From Micromonospora rubida (GTDB lineage Bacteria; Actinomycetota; Actinomycetes; Mycobacteriales; Micromonosporaceae), in the NCBI RefSeq assembly GCF_009908295.1, contig NZ_JAAALO010000002.1, positions 62,001 through 126,000 on the forward strand: a stretch of 64,000 bases of DNA, in the 5' to 3' direction. A model generated the notes under the pieces. It was not told the origin of the DNA, made no database searches, and saw nothing but the letters and a program-made list of their open reading frames with translations. Positions 23,928 through 31,115 of this stretch are shown here, piece after piece. The position numbers were made by a program, and so were the translations under genes. Every line of letters begins with the position of its first letter. The first letter of the stretch is position 1.

Positions 23928-24131
23928 ATGGCGAACATCGACTGCGAGGGCTGCGGCAAGCCGAACGCGAAGCTGGTAACCGTCGCCGACGGCGGAACCG
24001 CCGAGCTGTGCGCCCCCTGCGTCCGCTACGACCGCCGCCAGGCCGCCATCGACGCCCGCGCCGCCGACCTGGCCGACCTCACCGACGCCCAGGCCGCGCC
24101 GATCCTGGCCCACCTCGCCCTGGCGGCCTGA
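23928..24131 (+). CDS. Small zinc-ribbon protein
   Basis: 67 residues with two CxxC pairs (CEGCGKPN and CAPCVRYD) followed by an acidic, Ala-rich helix. AAGGGGAGACGGAC precedes the ATG at 23928. Function unknown; zinc binding inferred from the Cys pattern. Confidence 0.65.
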   Translation: MANIDCEGCGKPNAKLVTVADGGTAELCAPCVRYDRRQAAIDARAADLADLTDAQAAPILAHLALAA

Positions 24132-24183
24132 CCACCCGGCCGGCCCCCACCCCGCCCCCCTGAGTGCACCGAGAGGACCGACC

Positions 24184-24375
24184 ATGAGCAAGAGCCTGCG
24201 CCAACACCGATTCGTCTACCGCCTCCGCCTGGCCGAGATGACCGACGCCCTCCGGCGGTGGCCCGACGACACCGGCGCACACCTGACCGCCGCCCTGCGC
24301 CGGGACGCCGCAGCCCGCCGGCTGCGGTGGTGGCAGCGCCTCGACATCGACCTGGCCGACCGGCTCGGCCGCTGA
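24184..24375 (+). CDS. Small basic protein
   Basis: 63 residues, Arg-rich, starting MSKSLRQHRFVYRLRLAEMT and ending LADRLGR, probably helical. GAGAGGACCGACC precedes the ATG. Second gene of the short plus operon before a terminator. Confidence 0.6.
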   Translation: MSKSLRQHRFVYRLRLAEMTDALRRWPDDTGAHLTAALRRDAAARRLRWWQRLDIDLADRLGR

Positions 24376-24390
24376 GCCCCGGACGCACTG

Positions 24391-24422
24391 CGGCCCCGAC
24401 CTCCACCAGGAGGCCGGGGCCG
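24391..24422. terminator. Terminator hairpin
   Basis: CGGCCCCGACCTCC and GGAGGCCGGGGCCG pair with one mismatch around an ACCA loop, between the plus operon and the convergent PIN-domain gene. Confidence 0.75.
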
Positions 24423-24441
24423 AGTCGTCGCGCGATTCGTT

Positions 24442-24903
24442 CTAGGCGTCGAAGAGTGCTGGGTCACCCAGTTGATAGGGCTCTTCAATCCACACGCCGT
24501 CGACGTACTGAGCCCTGAGAAGACGCTTGTCCCAGGTCATGAGGACTCCTGCCCCAGCCTCGACGGCTGACGCGAGGTGCAGGGCGTCGTAGTTGCCGAG
24601 GCTGCGACCGTAGGCATACCGGCGAGCTCGGATGGCAAGCCCGCGGGAGAGTTCGACGCGGGTCAACGACGGGCTGTCCAGTGCTGCCAAGCACCGCTCA
24701 TCGAGTTCCGGCGGGTAGGGGTCGACCAGGCCCCAGCCTCGGACCTCGATGTACGACAGGTCCGAGATGACGACCTGAAGTTTCCTAGCCTCCGCCAGCC
24801 GCAGTACCGCGGCGACCGGTTCATACCCGGGCTTCTTCGTGATGGCGTAGATCAGGGTGTCGGAGTCCAGGTAGACGGACGTGGGGTTGTCAGGACGCGC
24901 CAC
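24442..24903 (-). CDS. PIN-domain protein (VapC-like toxin candidate)
   Basis: 153 residues with a PIN nuclease fold. Acidic metal-binding residues are placed as expected: Asp13 in VYLDSDTLIYA, Glu53 in SYIEVRG, Asp106 in NYDALHLASAV and Asp125 in TWDKRLL. PIN proteins are Mg-dependent RNases and often toxins. The start GTG at 24903 (after GGGAGATCC) lies 14 bp inside the upstream gene, so the two are made together, as in toxin-antitoxin pairs, although the partner is far longer than a usual antitoxin. Confidence 0.82.
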   Translation of the reverse strand: MARPDNPTSVYLDSDTLIYAITKKPGYEPVAAVLRLAEARKLQVVISDLSYIEVRGWGLVDPYPPELDERCLAALDSPSLTRVELSRGLAIRARRYAYGRSLGNYDALHLASAVEAGAGVLMTWDKRLLRAQYVDGVWIEEPYQLGDPALFDA

Positions 24904-25693
24904 GGATCTCCCTCACGTAGTCCACTGGGTCCGCGCCGTTGGTGAAGCCGGGGTCCAGGCCGATGAGGTCTGTCGCAGGCGAGCTGGGCAGGATCTCTAG
25001 GTCTCGCAGCTTGACGCTGAGCAGTTCGTCGTCGATGGCCCGGATCAGTCGGCCGGAGACCTCTACGCGCTGGCCTAGCGCTGCTCGAACCTGGTCCATC
25101 TGGGTCGCTGTGAACGTCACCTCGATGCGTCGGTTCGTTCGCTCGTGCCAGAGCCCGGCCCGCCGCTGCCCGTGGAGGGTTATGGCATCGAGCGTGCCGA
25201 TTACCGATCCGATCGACTGGCGGCGAACCCTCAGCGCCGTGGAGAGGTTCTCGGCGACTTGGCGGGTCACATGGATGACCCGGGCGGGGGAACCCTCCTG
25301 GAGGAGTTCCACCATCAGGCCGTCAGCGGCCAGCAGCCCAAGCGGCTTCGCGAGTTCCACGGCTGCGTTGGCGACCTTCAGTGTCCACCCAGCGGGTAGC
25401 CCTTCGTGTTGCTCGGCCTCGGCCAGGCCGGTGACTGCGGTGCCCGCGACTTCCTTCATGGTGATCGCGCTGGCCCCACTGGCAAGGCGGTTGGGGGCCA
25501 GCGTGGTGACGAGGCTTCCGAGACGGACGTCCGTGATTCCCCAGGCCGTGCGGTCGTTGGGTGAATCCTTCTGCAGGACGGCGTCTTCAAGCTGTCCTAG
25601 CAGGGCGAGAAAGCGTTCGAGGACGCCAAGGGAGCGCCGTGCGTCTGCCGACCCTTCGGGACCGGGCAGAGTCACTCGCAGCTCTGTCGTCAT
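24890..25693 (-). CDS. Partner of the PIN protein, unknown two-part protein
   Basis: 267 residues. The first half (DARRSLGVLERFLALLGQLEDAVL and on) is a mixed alpha/beta domain; the second half has a beta-rich pattern like an OB-type fold (RRQSIGSVIGTLDAITLHG, RIEVTFTATQMDQVRAALGQRVEVSGRLIR, LSVKLRDLEILP). No enzymatic motif is seen. ATG at 25693 begins the conserved-looking region and has GAGG close upstream; a GTG at 25777 is an alternative. It overlaps the PIN gene by 14 bp and could be its antitoxin or a cofactor. Confidence 0.6.
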   Translation of the reverse strand: MTTELRVTLPGPEGSADARRSLGVLERFLALLGQLEDAVLQKDSPNDRTAWGITDVRLGSLVTTLAPNRLASGASAITMKEVAGTAVTGLAEAEQHEGLPAGWTLKVANAAVELAKPLGLLAADGLMVELLQEGSPARVIHVTRQVAENLSTALRVRRQSIGSVIGTLDAITLHGQRRAGLWHERTNRRIEVTFTATQMDQVRAALGQRVEVSGRLIRAIDDELLSVKLRDLEILPSSPATDLIGLDPGFTNGADPVDYVREIRGAS

Positions 25694-25798
25694 GACCTCA
25701 GGGTGCCACAGCGGCCCGAAGGGCGACAGGATCTTCTCGGCGGTGTCTAGTTCTCGATGAGCGGACGCCGATACCACAAACGGTGGATGATCAGGCGG

Positions 25799-25826
25799 TT
25801 ATCCACAGCCAGCCGCGTCGTCCACA
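25799..25826 (+). promoter_or_regulatory. Two DnaA-box-like sequences
   Basis: TTATCCACA (25799-25807, the exact consensus) and TCGTCCACA (25818-25826, two changes from the actinobacterial TTGTCCACA) lie 19 bp apart in the same orientation. They are in the 270-bp gap between 25693 and 25962, where no gene is seen. Two boxes alone do not make an origin. Confidence 0.4.
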
Positions 25827-25961
25827 GGCCCGGGTCGCGCTCGGCCCGCGCCGGGCATCCTGACGAGGTCGGCGCGGCCACCCTCCAGCCGCCGGCCACA
25901 CCCGAGGGCGGTGGGGCGGCACCGGTCGGCAGGCCACCGGCAGTCCGGGCCCGGACACAGC

Positions 25962-26001
25962 ACAGCGCCCCGCCCTCCCACCAGGGAGAGCGGGGCGCTG
26001 T
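25962..26001. terminator. Terminator hairpin
   Basis: ACAGCGCCCCGCCCTCCC and GGGAGAGCGGGGCGCTGT pair with one mismatch around an ACCA loop, just past the stop of the minus gene at 26010. Confidence 0.8.
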
Positions 26002-26009
26002 CGTACGGG

Positions 26010-26177
26010 CTACTCGCCGTCGTCAGGGCCGGGCTCGGCGACCACCAGCTCGGCACCGGTGTCGCCCACCGCGTACCGGCCCGGAGCGAGCGGCACCCCG
26101 CCCGCGCTGATCACCTGCCCGTCGAAGTGGATGTCCCCCGGTGGCAGCGGCGCCGGGTTGTTGCGGTCGGTGTCCAT
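26010..26177 (-). CDS. Small acidic protein
   Basis: 55 residues starting MDTDRNNPAPLPPGDIHF, with a beta-like core (RYAVGDTGAELVVAE). The ATG at 26177 is supported by a TACCGT -10 giving +1 at 26178. No family recognised. Confidence 0.55.
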   Translation of the reverse strand: MDTDRNNPAPLPPGDIHFDGQVISAGGVPLAPGRYAVGDTGAELVVAEPGPDDGE

Positions 26178-26202
26178 ACCGGACACGGTACGGTGCCCGG
26201 CA
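26177..26202. promoter_or_regulatory. Back-to-back leaderless promoters with overlapping -10 hexamers
   Basis: Minus -10 TACCGT (26185-26190) and plus -10 TACGGT (26189-26194) share two bases. Each sets transcription one base before an ATG (26177 on minus, 26202 on plus). The two start codons are separated by only 24 bp. Confidence 0.6.
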
Positions 26203-26501
26203 TGCGCCGTACCCGCCACCTCGCAGCCCTCGCCCTAGCCCTCGCCGTCGTCACCCTGGCCGGCTGCGGCGGCAGCGAGGCACCCTCGACCACCACGCCA
26301 CCGGCCACCTCGGCGGCACCAACCGGTCCACAGGACGACCCGTACGAGGCATACCTGAAGATCGCGCCGAAGGGCGCCCCGAAGCTGTCCCGGGAGGATG
26401 CGCTGACCAAGGCGTTCATCGGCTGCGGGCAGACGTGGGCGCCGGGCACGGTAGACGCGGCACTGGCGACGGCGTACGCGGAATGGTGCAAGAACCGGTG
26501 A
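26202..26501 (+). CDS. Lipoprotein (DUF732-like), possible lysogenic conversion gene
   Basis: 99 residues: signal peptide MRRTRHLAALALALAVVTLAG with lipobox LAGC (Cys22), a Thr/Pro-rich linker, and a small domain containing KLSREDALTKAFIGCGQTW and AYAEWCKNR, whose two Cys could form a disulfide as in DUF732 proteins. It is on the opposite strand to the late phage genes and has its own leaderless promoter, so it is probably expressed in the lysogen. A role in superinfection exclusion is a guess from context. Confidence 0.8.
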   Translation: MRRTRHLAALALALAVVTLAGCGGSEAPSTTTPPATSAAPTGPQDDPYEAYLKIAPKGAPKLSREDALTKAFIGCGQTWAPGTVDAALATAYAEWCKNR

Positions 26502-26508
26502 CGACGAA

Positions 26509-26534
26509 GCGCCCCCACCAGGCGGTGAGGGCGC
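26509..26534. terminator. Terminator hairpin
   Basis: GCGCCCCCACC and GGTGAGGGCGC pair around a short loop between the lipoprotein gene and the convergent holin-like gene. Confidence 0.7.
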
Positions 26535-26550
26535 TCGCGGTCGGCCGGGT

Positions 26551-26793
26551 CTACCGGCGCGGCCCCGCCACCCGCGCCACGGTCGCCGGGGACCACACCC
26601 GGCCCCGGGCGATCGCCGCGACCACCAGCGGGGCGAGCACGGCCACCACGCCGAGGATCGCGCTCTGCTGGCCGTCGGACACCGGCAGGCCGTACGCGGT
26701 CAGCAGCGCGATGACGGCGGTCACCGCCGCCGTGATGGTGCCGACGCTCAGCAGCGGCTCCGACGGGGCGTCGATCGAGGGGATCTTGGTCAT
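26551..26793 (-). CDS. Holin-like membrane protein
   Basis: 80 residues with two membrane helices (LSVGTITAAVTAVIALLTAYG and SAILGVVAVLAPLVVAAIA) and a basic C-terminus, a size and pattern common among actinophage holins. AGGAGGCACCC precedes the ATG. It closes the late operon, two genes after the endolysin region, which supports a lysis role. Confidence 0.65.
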   Translation of the reverse strand: MTKIPSIDAPSEPLLSVGTITAAVTAVIALLTAYGLPVSDGQQSAILGVVAVLAPLVVAAIARGRVWSPATVARVAGPRR

Positions 26794-26819
26794 GGGTGCC
26801 TCCTGGGTACGGTCGTGAG

Positions 26820-27032
26820 GTGGTGCGATACAGGAAGGTCCCCGCCGGGTGGGCGGAGATCCCCGAGGTGTGCCCGGCCGGTCACGTGGACGCGGCAGGG
26901 CGGCCGGAGACCAACCCGGGGTGGGGCGGGTGCCCGGAGCCCGGGTGCGGGGTGATGGGGAGGCAGTGGCGGTGCCGGCGGCCCGAGTGCGGGCAGGTCA
27001 CGCAGGACCGGCACGAGCACCGGGGGCGCTGA
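26820..27032 (+). CDS. Small zinc-finger-like protein
   Basis: 70 residues with CPAGH, CPEPGC and CRRPEC motifs, suggesting one or two zinc sites. It is on plus, opposite to the late genes. TACGGT (26808-26813) makes the GTG at 26820 the first transcribed base, so it is probably expressed separately from its neighbours. Function unknown. Confidence 0.55.
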   Translation: MVRYRKVPAGWAEIPEVCPAGHVDAAGRPETNPGWGGCPEPGCGVMGRQWRCRRPECGQVTQDRHEHRGR

Positions 27033-27033
27033 G

Positions 27034-27390
27034 CTACAGGTGGCGGCCGTTGATGGCGCCGCCTGGGTTGCGGACCATCACCAGCAGCGACTCAGGCACA
27101 CCGGGCGTCGACAGGATCGCCGACCGCCACGTCCTCAGCGTCGCCACCGCGGCGTCGATCTCCCCGGTCAGCTCCCGCATCTGCTGACGGGCGGCGAGGG
27201 CTTCCCGCTCCGCCTCCGCCGTTCGTTCTTGCAGCTCGTTGACCTGCTTGAGCGCGCTGTCGGTGAGCAGGGCGACCGCGTCCGCCCGGGTCTTCGGCCG
27301 GCCCATCACGCCCGTGATCAGGGTGCCGACCACCCCGGCGAGCCCTCCGCCGCCGACGGCCGCCGCGAGCAGCGCCCAGATGTTCGTCAC
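27034..27390 (-). CDS. Membrane-anchored coiled-coil protein of the lysis cassette
   Basis: 118 residues: an N-terminal Gly/Ala-rich membrane helix (ALLAAAVGGGGLAGVVGTLITG) and a long coiled coil (ALKQVNELQERTAEAEREALAARQ). GTG at 27390 overlaps the stop of the upstream gene (GTGA). It may be a spanin-like or holin-associated protein; this is inference from position. Confidence 0.65.
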   Translation of the reverse strand: MTNIWALLAAAVGGGGLAGVVGTLITGVMGRPKTRADAVALLTDSALKQVNELQERTAEAEREALAARQQMRELTGEIDAAVATLRTWRSAILSTPGVPESLLVMVRNPGGAINGRHL

Positions 27391-27803
27391 CCTGTGTCTC
27401 CTGCCTGCCTGAGCACCCGCATGCCCTGCCACACCTGCCAGCCACGCCACGCCGACGCGCCCGCCCACGCGAAACAGAACGCGACGGCGAACCCGGCCGC
27501 ACCCGATCCGCCGGCCAGCAGCGCCAGCCCGTACAGCACCGGTGCCGCCGTCTGCCCGTGCATGGCCGCCAGTTCCAGCACCAGCGCCCGGTAGGCGTCT
27601 GGCAGGGCGATGGACACCAGGCCGATCACCCCGGAGCCGAGCAGCAGCAGGTACCAGGTCCACAGCACCCAGGGGGCGACCAGCCGCTCCAGGCTGGTCG
27701 GTGGTTTCGCCCCGGACGCGAACAGGGTGCCTGCGGCGGCGGACAGGACGAGGAACATCACCTCGTGAGGGCGGTGGCGGCCGGTGACGATGATGGTCGC
27801 CAC
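27387..27803 (-). CDS. Four-helix membrane protein of the lysis cassette
   Basis: 138 residues with about four membrane segments (VMFLVLSAAAGTLFASG, VLWTWYLLLLGSGVIGLVSIAL, VLYGLALLAGGSGAAGFAVAFCF and a weaker one). It directly follows the endolysin gene and is followed by two more membrane proteins. Holin or holin regulator is likely. Confidence 0.65.
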   Translation of the reverse strand: MATIIVTGRHRPHEVMFLVLSAAAGTLFASGAKPPTSLERLVAPWVLWTWYLLLLGSGVIGLVSIALPDAYRALVLELAAMHGQTAAPVLYGLALLAGGSGAAGFAVAFCFAWAGASAWRGWQVWQGMRVLRQAGDTG

Positions 27804-27809
27804 CGGAGC

Positions 27810-28691
27810 TCAGCCCTGCGCCGGGGCGGTGCCGGTGGTGAGCACCTCACCGAGCCGGCGCAGCAGCTCGTCCACGGCCAGTTCCCCGGACTGCCCCTGC
27901 CGGATCAGCTCGGCCAGCGCCTGGTCCCGGACGGCGTCGGCGGCCGACGTCTCCCGAATCAGGGTCTCGATGCCCCCGAGGTCGACGCCCTGCGCGGCGG
28001 CGAGCGCGGCCTGGCTGGTCCGCAGCGCCTCCCGGGTGGTCGCCTCCAGCCGCGAGAGCGAGTTGTTGAAGGAGCGGACGTACGTCTCGAAGGCGACCTT
28101 CTTGCCCGTCACGTCGTTCGGGATGGGGTGCGTGAAGACGTCGGCTGCACTCACGTCGGGGTCCTCCAGTAGGCCGATGGTGGTCAGGTAGCGGCGGAAC
28201 AGCGGCGTCTGGGCGCGGCCGGCCCGGATCGCGTCGCGGAAGAAGCTGAAGTGGGTATGCCACAGGTGACTGGAGTCGCCGCTGCTGCGCCGGCCGAGAC
28301 GGTCCCACCGCCGGACTGTCCGCCCGTCCGGGCTGTAGATGATCTCCCGGATGTCGAGCGTGTCCGGTGCCCCGTCATCGCACTGCGCTACGCACCAGGT
28401 GGAGAACGTCCGCAGGTCGTGGGTGCGGCCGGCCGCTCGGACGCTGAACTGGCCGACGTCCAGGGCGGAGGCGTCGAGGGTCAATCCCGCCCGGTCGCGG
28501 GTCGACTCGACGACCGAGTAGTCGTCGATCCGCCCGGACCGCCTGATCACCCGGTCCTCACCGCAGTGATACCCGCCGCGGTGGGCCGGGTCGCCGACGA
28601 TGCCGACGGCGGCTGGTTCCAGGCCATGGGGCCCGAGGTGGTCGAGCAGCAGCGTGCGCACCGCCAGCAGTACCTTCGGCGCGGTTGTCAT
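27810..28691 (-). CDS. Endolysin candidate, M15-like peptidase domain
   Basis: 293 residues. The N-terminal domain has the pattern of zinc D,D-/L-Ala-D-Glu peptidases: GDPAHRGGYHCGEDR (His37, His42), SALDVG (Asp78), and SSHLWHTHFSFFRD (His142, His145, His147). The C-terminal ~100 residues are helical, possibly oligomerising. It probably cleaves peptidoglycan peptides at the end of infection. GAGGAG lies 9 bases before the ATG at 28691, better spaced than for the ATG at 28700. It is followed by three membrane protein genes. Confidence 0.75.
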   Translation of the reverse strand: MTTAPKVLLAVRTLLLDHLGPHGLEPAAVGIVGDPAHRGGYHCGEDRVIRRSGRIDDYSVVESTRDRAGLTLDASALDVGQFSVRAAGRTHDLRTFSTWCVAQCDDGAPDTLDIREIIYSPDGRTVRRWDRLGRRSSGDSSHLWHTHFSFFRDAIRAGRAQTPLFRRYLTTIGLLEDPDVSAADVFTHPIPNDVTGKKVAFETYVRSFNNSLSRLEATTREALRTSQAALAAAQGVDLGGIETLIRETSAADAVRDQALAELIRQGQSGELAVDELLRRLGEVLTTGTAPAQG

Positions 28692-28765
28692 CCAGATCAT
28701 CTCCTCACATTCAGTCAGTCGGCCGACGCTGTTGGTGGCATCGAAGGCTCACACTGGATCTCGTG

Positions 28766-29212
28766 ATGACGAAGACCAGGACCTTCGCGGTTGGCTTCGC
28801 CGCGCTCGCGGCCGCTGGGGTGATCGGCGGGGTGACCGCGGTGTCCCTCGTCGGCGGCCAAGAGCCCGCGCGGCAGGACGTGCGTACCGTGTCCGACGAG
28901 GCCAGCAGCACGCCAACGGCGACCGCCACGCCCACCAGCGCCACCGCCGCGCCGATTCCCTCGCCTAGCGAAGCGGCGGCCGGCGGCAAGACCCGTTCTA
29001 CGGGCAAAGAGAAGGGGACGGGGAAGACCGTGACCGATACCGACCCGGCGGATCCGGCCACCGAGCCGCCGGCGCCGCCCGGCAATTCCGCGCCGGAGGG
29101 TGTGGAGACGCCGCCCGCGCTGCCCCCGCCGCCGCCCCCGGCTGGCATGGAGTGCCTGCCGCAAGAGGTGGGCATCAACCCGCGCTGCCCGGCTACGTCC
29201 GCGCCGAACTAG
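28766..29212 (+). CDS. Membrane-anchored or secreted proline-rich protein
   Basis: 148 residues: N-terminal hydrophobic segment (TFAVGFAALAAAGVIGGVTAVSLVGG), then a low-complexity Thr/Ser/Pro/Ala region, ending with a short two-Cys tail (GMECLPQEVGINPRCP). It is on plus while the surrounding phage genes are on minus, and its stop overlaps the end of the tail gene. Possibly cell-surface cargo of the lysogen. Confidence 0.65.
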   Translation: MTKTRTFAVGFAALAAAGVIGGVTAVSLVGGQEPARQDVRTVSDEASSTPTATATPTSATAAPIPSPSEAAAGGKTRSTGKEKGTGKTVTDTDPADPATEPPAPPGNSAPEGVETPPALPPPPPPAGMECLPQEVGINPRCPATSAPN

Positions 29213-29970
29213 GACTGTTGAGTCCAGGACGCCGTCACCGTCGCGCGGACCACGCCCGCGCCGGCGGTGCGGCGTCCGTCCACGGACAGACCCATGATCG
29301 CCCCGAACGCGGCGGGCGGTAGGGCGACCGGCCCGATGTCGGTGATCCCCTGCGCGAACGCCACAGCGATGGTGGTGCCGAGCTGGACCCCGTTGCACAT
29401 CACCCGCAGCTCGCCCGTTGTGCCGGACGCGTCCGTGGTGTGGCGGATCCGCAGGTAGATCCGGGGCTGCTGGCGGGGCAGCAGGGTTTCCACGATGGCG
29501 GCGAAGGCCGCGTTGGTGGTGCCGGGCCACTGCGTGTAGTCGATGCCCGCCCAGGTGACTGGCAGCCACGGCCGGGCGATGCCCTGCCCGGACACCTCGT
29601 CGGTGCTCATGACCATGTTGGACTGCCGGTCCCACACCGCCCAGACGCCGTCGAACAGGGTCATGGCCACCGTGCCGCCCTCGGCGGTCGAGCGGAAGGC
29701 CACCAGACCGGGCTTGGTACTGCCGTCCCCGAAGGGCACCTGGCCCAGGCGGATCATCCCGTTGCCCTGCTCGTCGTAGACGATCACCTGGCCGCCGGCG
29801 GTCACCTGGACCGTGCCGCCGCCGGTGACCGCCAGGCCTCCGGCTCCGACCGTCGCGGCCTCCAGCCGCCGGCCGGCACGCAACTCCCGCACCTCCGCCT
29901 CCAGGGCGTTGAGCCGCGCGTACAGGGCCCTCAGCGGGTCCGTCTCGATCTGGTCTGCCCGCGACACCAT
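29209..29970 (-). CDS. Tail tip/fibre-like protein
   Basis: 253 residues. A short coiled coil (DPLRALYARLNALEAEVRELRAG) is followed by repetitive beta structure (GAGGLAVTGGGTVQVTAGGQVIVYD), then a C-terminal beta domain. This is the usual plan of short tail fibres or tip proteins. It is the last of the tail gene series, its start overlapping the upstream stop (TGATG). Receptor binding is possible. Confidence 0.65.
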   Translation of the reverse strand: MVSRADQIETDPLRALYARLNALEAEVRELRAGRRLEAATVGAGGLAVTGGGTVQVTAGGQVIVYDEQGNGMIRLGQVPFGDGSTKPGLVAFRSTAEGGTVAMTLFDGVWAVWDRQSNMVMSTDEVSGQGIARPWLPVTWAGIDYTQWPGTTNAAFAAIVETLLPRQQPRIYLRIRHTTDASGTTGELRVMCNGVQLGTTIAVAFAQGITDIGPVALPPAAFGAIMGLSVDGRRTAGAGVVRATVTASWTQQS

Positions 29971-31115
29971 CAGCCGTCCTCCGCCATGATCGGCCGGATC
30001 ACGTCGCCGGCGGTGTCCCATTCCCAGCCCCACGCCCGGGCGGTGACGGTGACACCAGCCGGGTGGCGGGGCGACGTGATGACGTGCAGGCCGACGACGT
30101 CGCCGAGGACCCAGTCCCGGCCGAGCCGTGGCGCCCGAGAGGCGACCGCGCTCACCGACCACACCCGGACGCCCGCCCGCATCAGCGCCAGGGCGCCGGC
30201 CGCGTGCGCGTTCAGGGTGTCGGTGCTGGTGATGGAGGTGGACGGGGTCCACCGGTGCTCATAGCGGGGCCAGCCGGCGGCGATCAGGTCTGACGCCACC
30301 TGGTCCGCCGAGGTGTACCGGGTGTCGCCCTCACCCTGCCCGCGGGCCCGGGTGACGGTCGCGCCCTTGCCCTGCTCGTAGGACTCGAAGAGGTTGTACT
30401 CCTTGACGTCGCCCGGGAAGGTGAACACCACTCCCGGTGGCGTCGACTGCACGCCGATCTTCTTGCGGACGCGGGCAACCAGCTCCACCGACGTTTCGGT
30501 GGCGTCGCGCCAGCGCAGGTCGACGGTCCACTCCGGGCCGCCGTCGACGTCCATCAGCTCCGACAGCCGAGACAACACGGTCGCGTCGTCGTCGTCGAGG
30601 TAGGTGCGGTCCCGGGTCGTGCCGGTGGGTGGCGCGTCGATGGTGAGGCCCAGGCCGTCGATCTGGGTGTCGCCGATCAGCCCCGACGCGATCACTGACG
30701 CCTCGTCCTGCTGCGTCCAGGTGTGAGTCTGGGCGTACCGGCGGTCGAAGTATGCCTCCGGGGTGACGCAGCCGAGCGTCACACTTCCGGCCGATCCGCC
30801 GGCTCGGGTCAGCACGATGCCGACCCACACGGGCAGCCCGTCGGCGACGCACACCAGCATGGTGCGGCCGGGGTCGGTGGCCGCCTCCCACGACGGCGGT
30901 GCGCCGGCCAGGTCGAGGCGGAACCCGGTGCTGCTGTACGTGCCCAGCCGGCGGGCCAGCGGCCCCGCCGGGGTGACTGCGGGCAACTCCTCCACGACGT
31001 CGCCGGTGCGCAGGTCGCAGCCCAGCCAGGTGACCTGAACCGGCTGCGGTGCGGGCGGTGTCGGGGGCAGCATCAGCGTCAACCGGTCCGCCAGGTTGGT
31101 GGCCGGCTGCGTCAC
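29970..31115 (-). CDS. Minor tail protein (Gp37-like/tail hub)
   Basis: 381 residues, beta-rich, with the pattern LGTYSSTGFRLDLAG near 65-80, DATVLSRLSELMDVDGGPEWTVD in the middle and RDWVLGDVVGLHV near the end. These resemble siphophage tail-hub proteins of actinophages that follow the distal tail protein. GTG at 31115 overlaps the upstream stop (GTGA). Assignment is from order and pattern. Confidence 0.65.
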   Translation of the reverse strand: MTQPATNLADRLTLMLPPTPPAPQPVQVTWLGCDLRTGDVVEELPAVTPAGPLARRLGTYSSTGFRLDLAGAPPSWEAATDPGRTMLVCVADGLPVWVGIVLTRAGGSAGSVTLGCVTPEAYFDRRYAQTHTWTQQDEASVIASGLIGDTQIDGLGLTIDAPPTGTTRDRTYLDDDDATVLSRLSELMDVDGGPEWTVDLRWRDATETSVELVARVRKKIGVQSTPPGVVFTFPGDVKEYNLFESYEQGKGATVTRARGQGEGDTRYTSADQVASDLIAAGWPRYEHRWTPSTSITSTDTLNAHAAGALALMRAGVRVWSVSAVASRAPRLGRDWVLGDVVGLHVITSPRHPAGVTVTARAWGWEWDTAGDVIRPIMAEDG

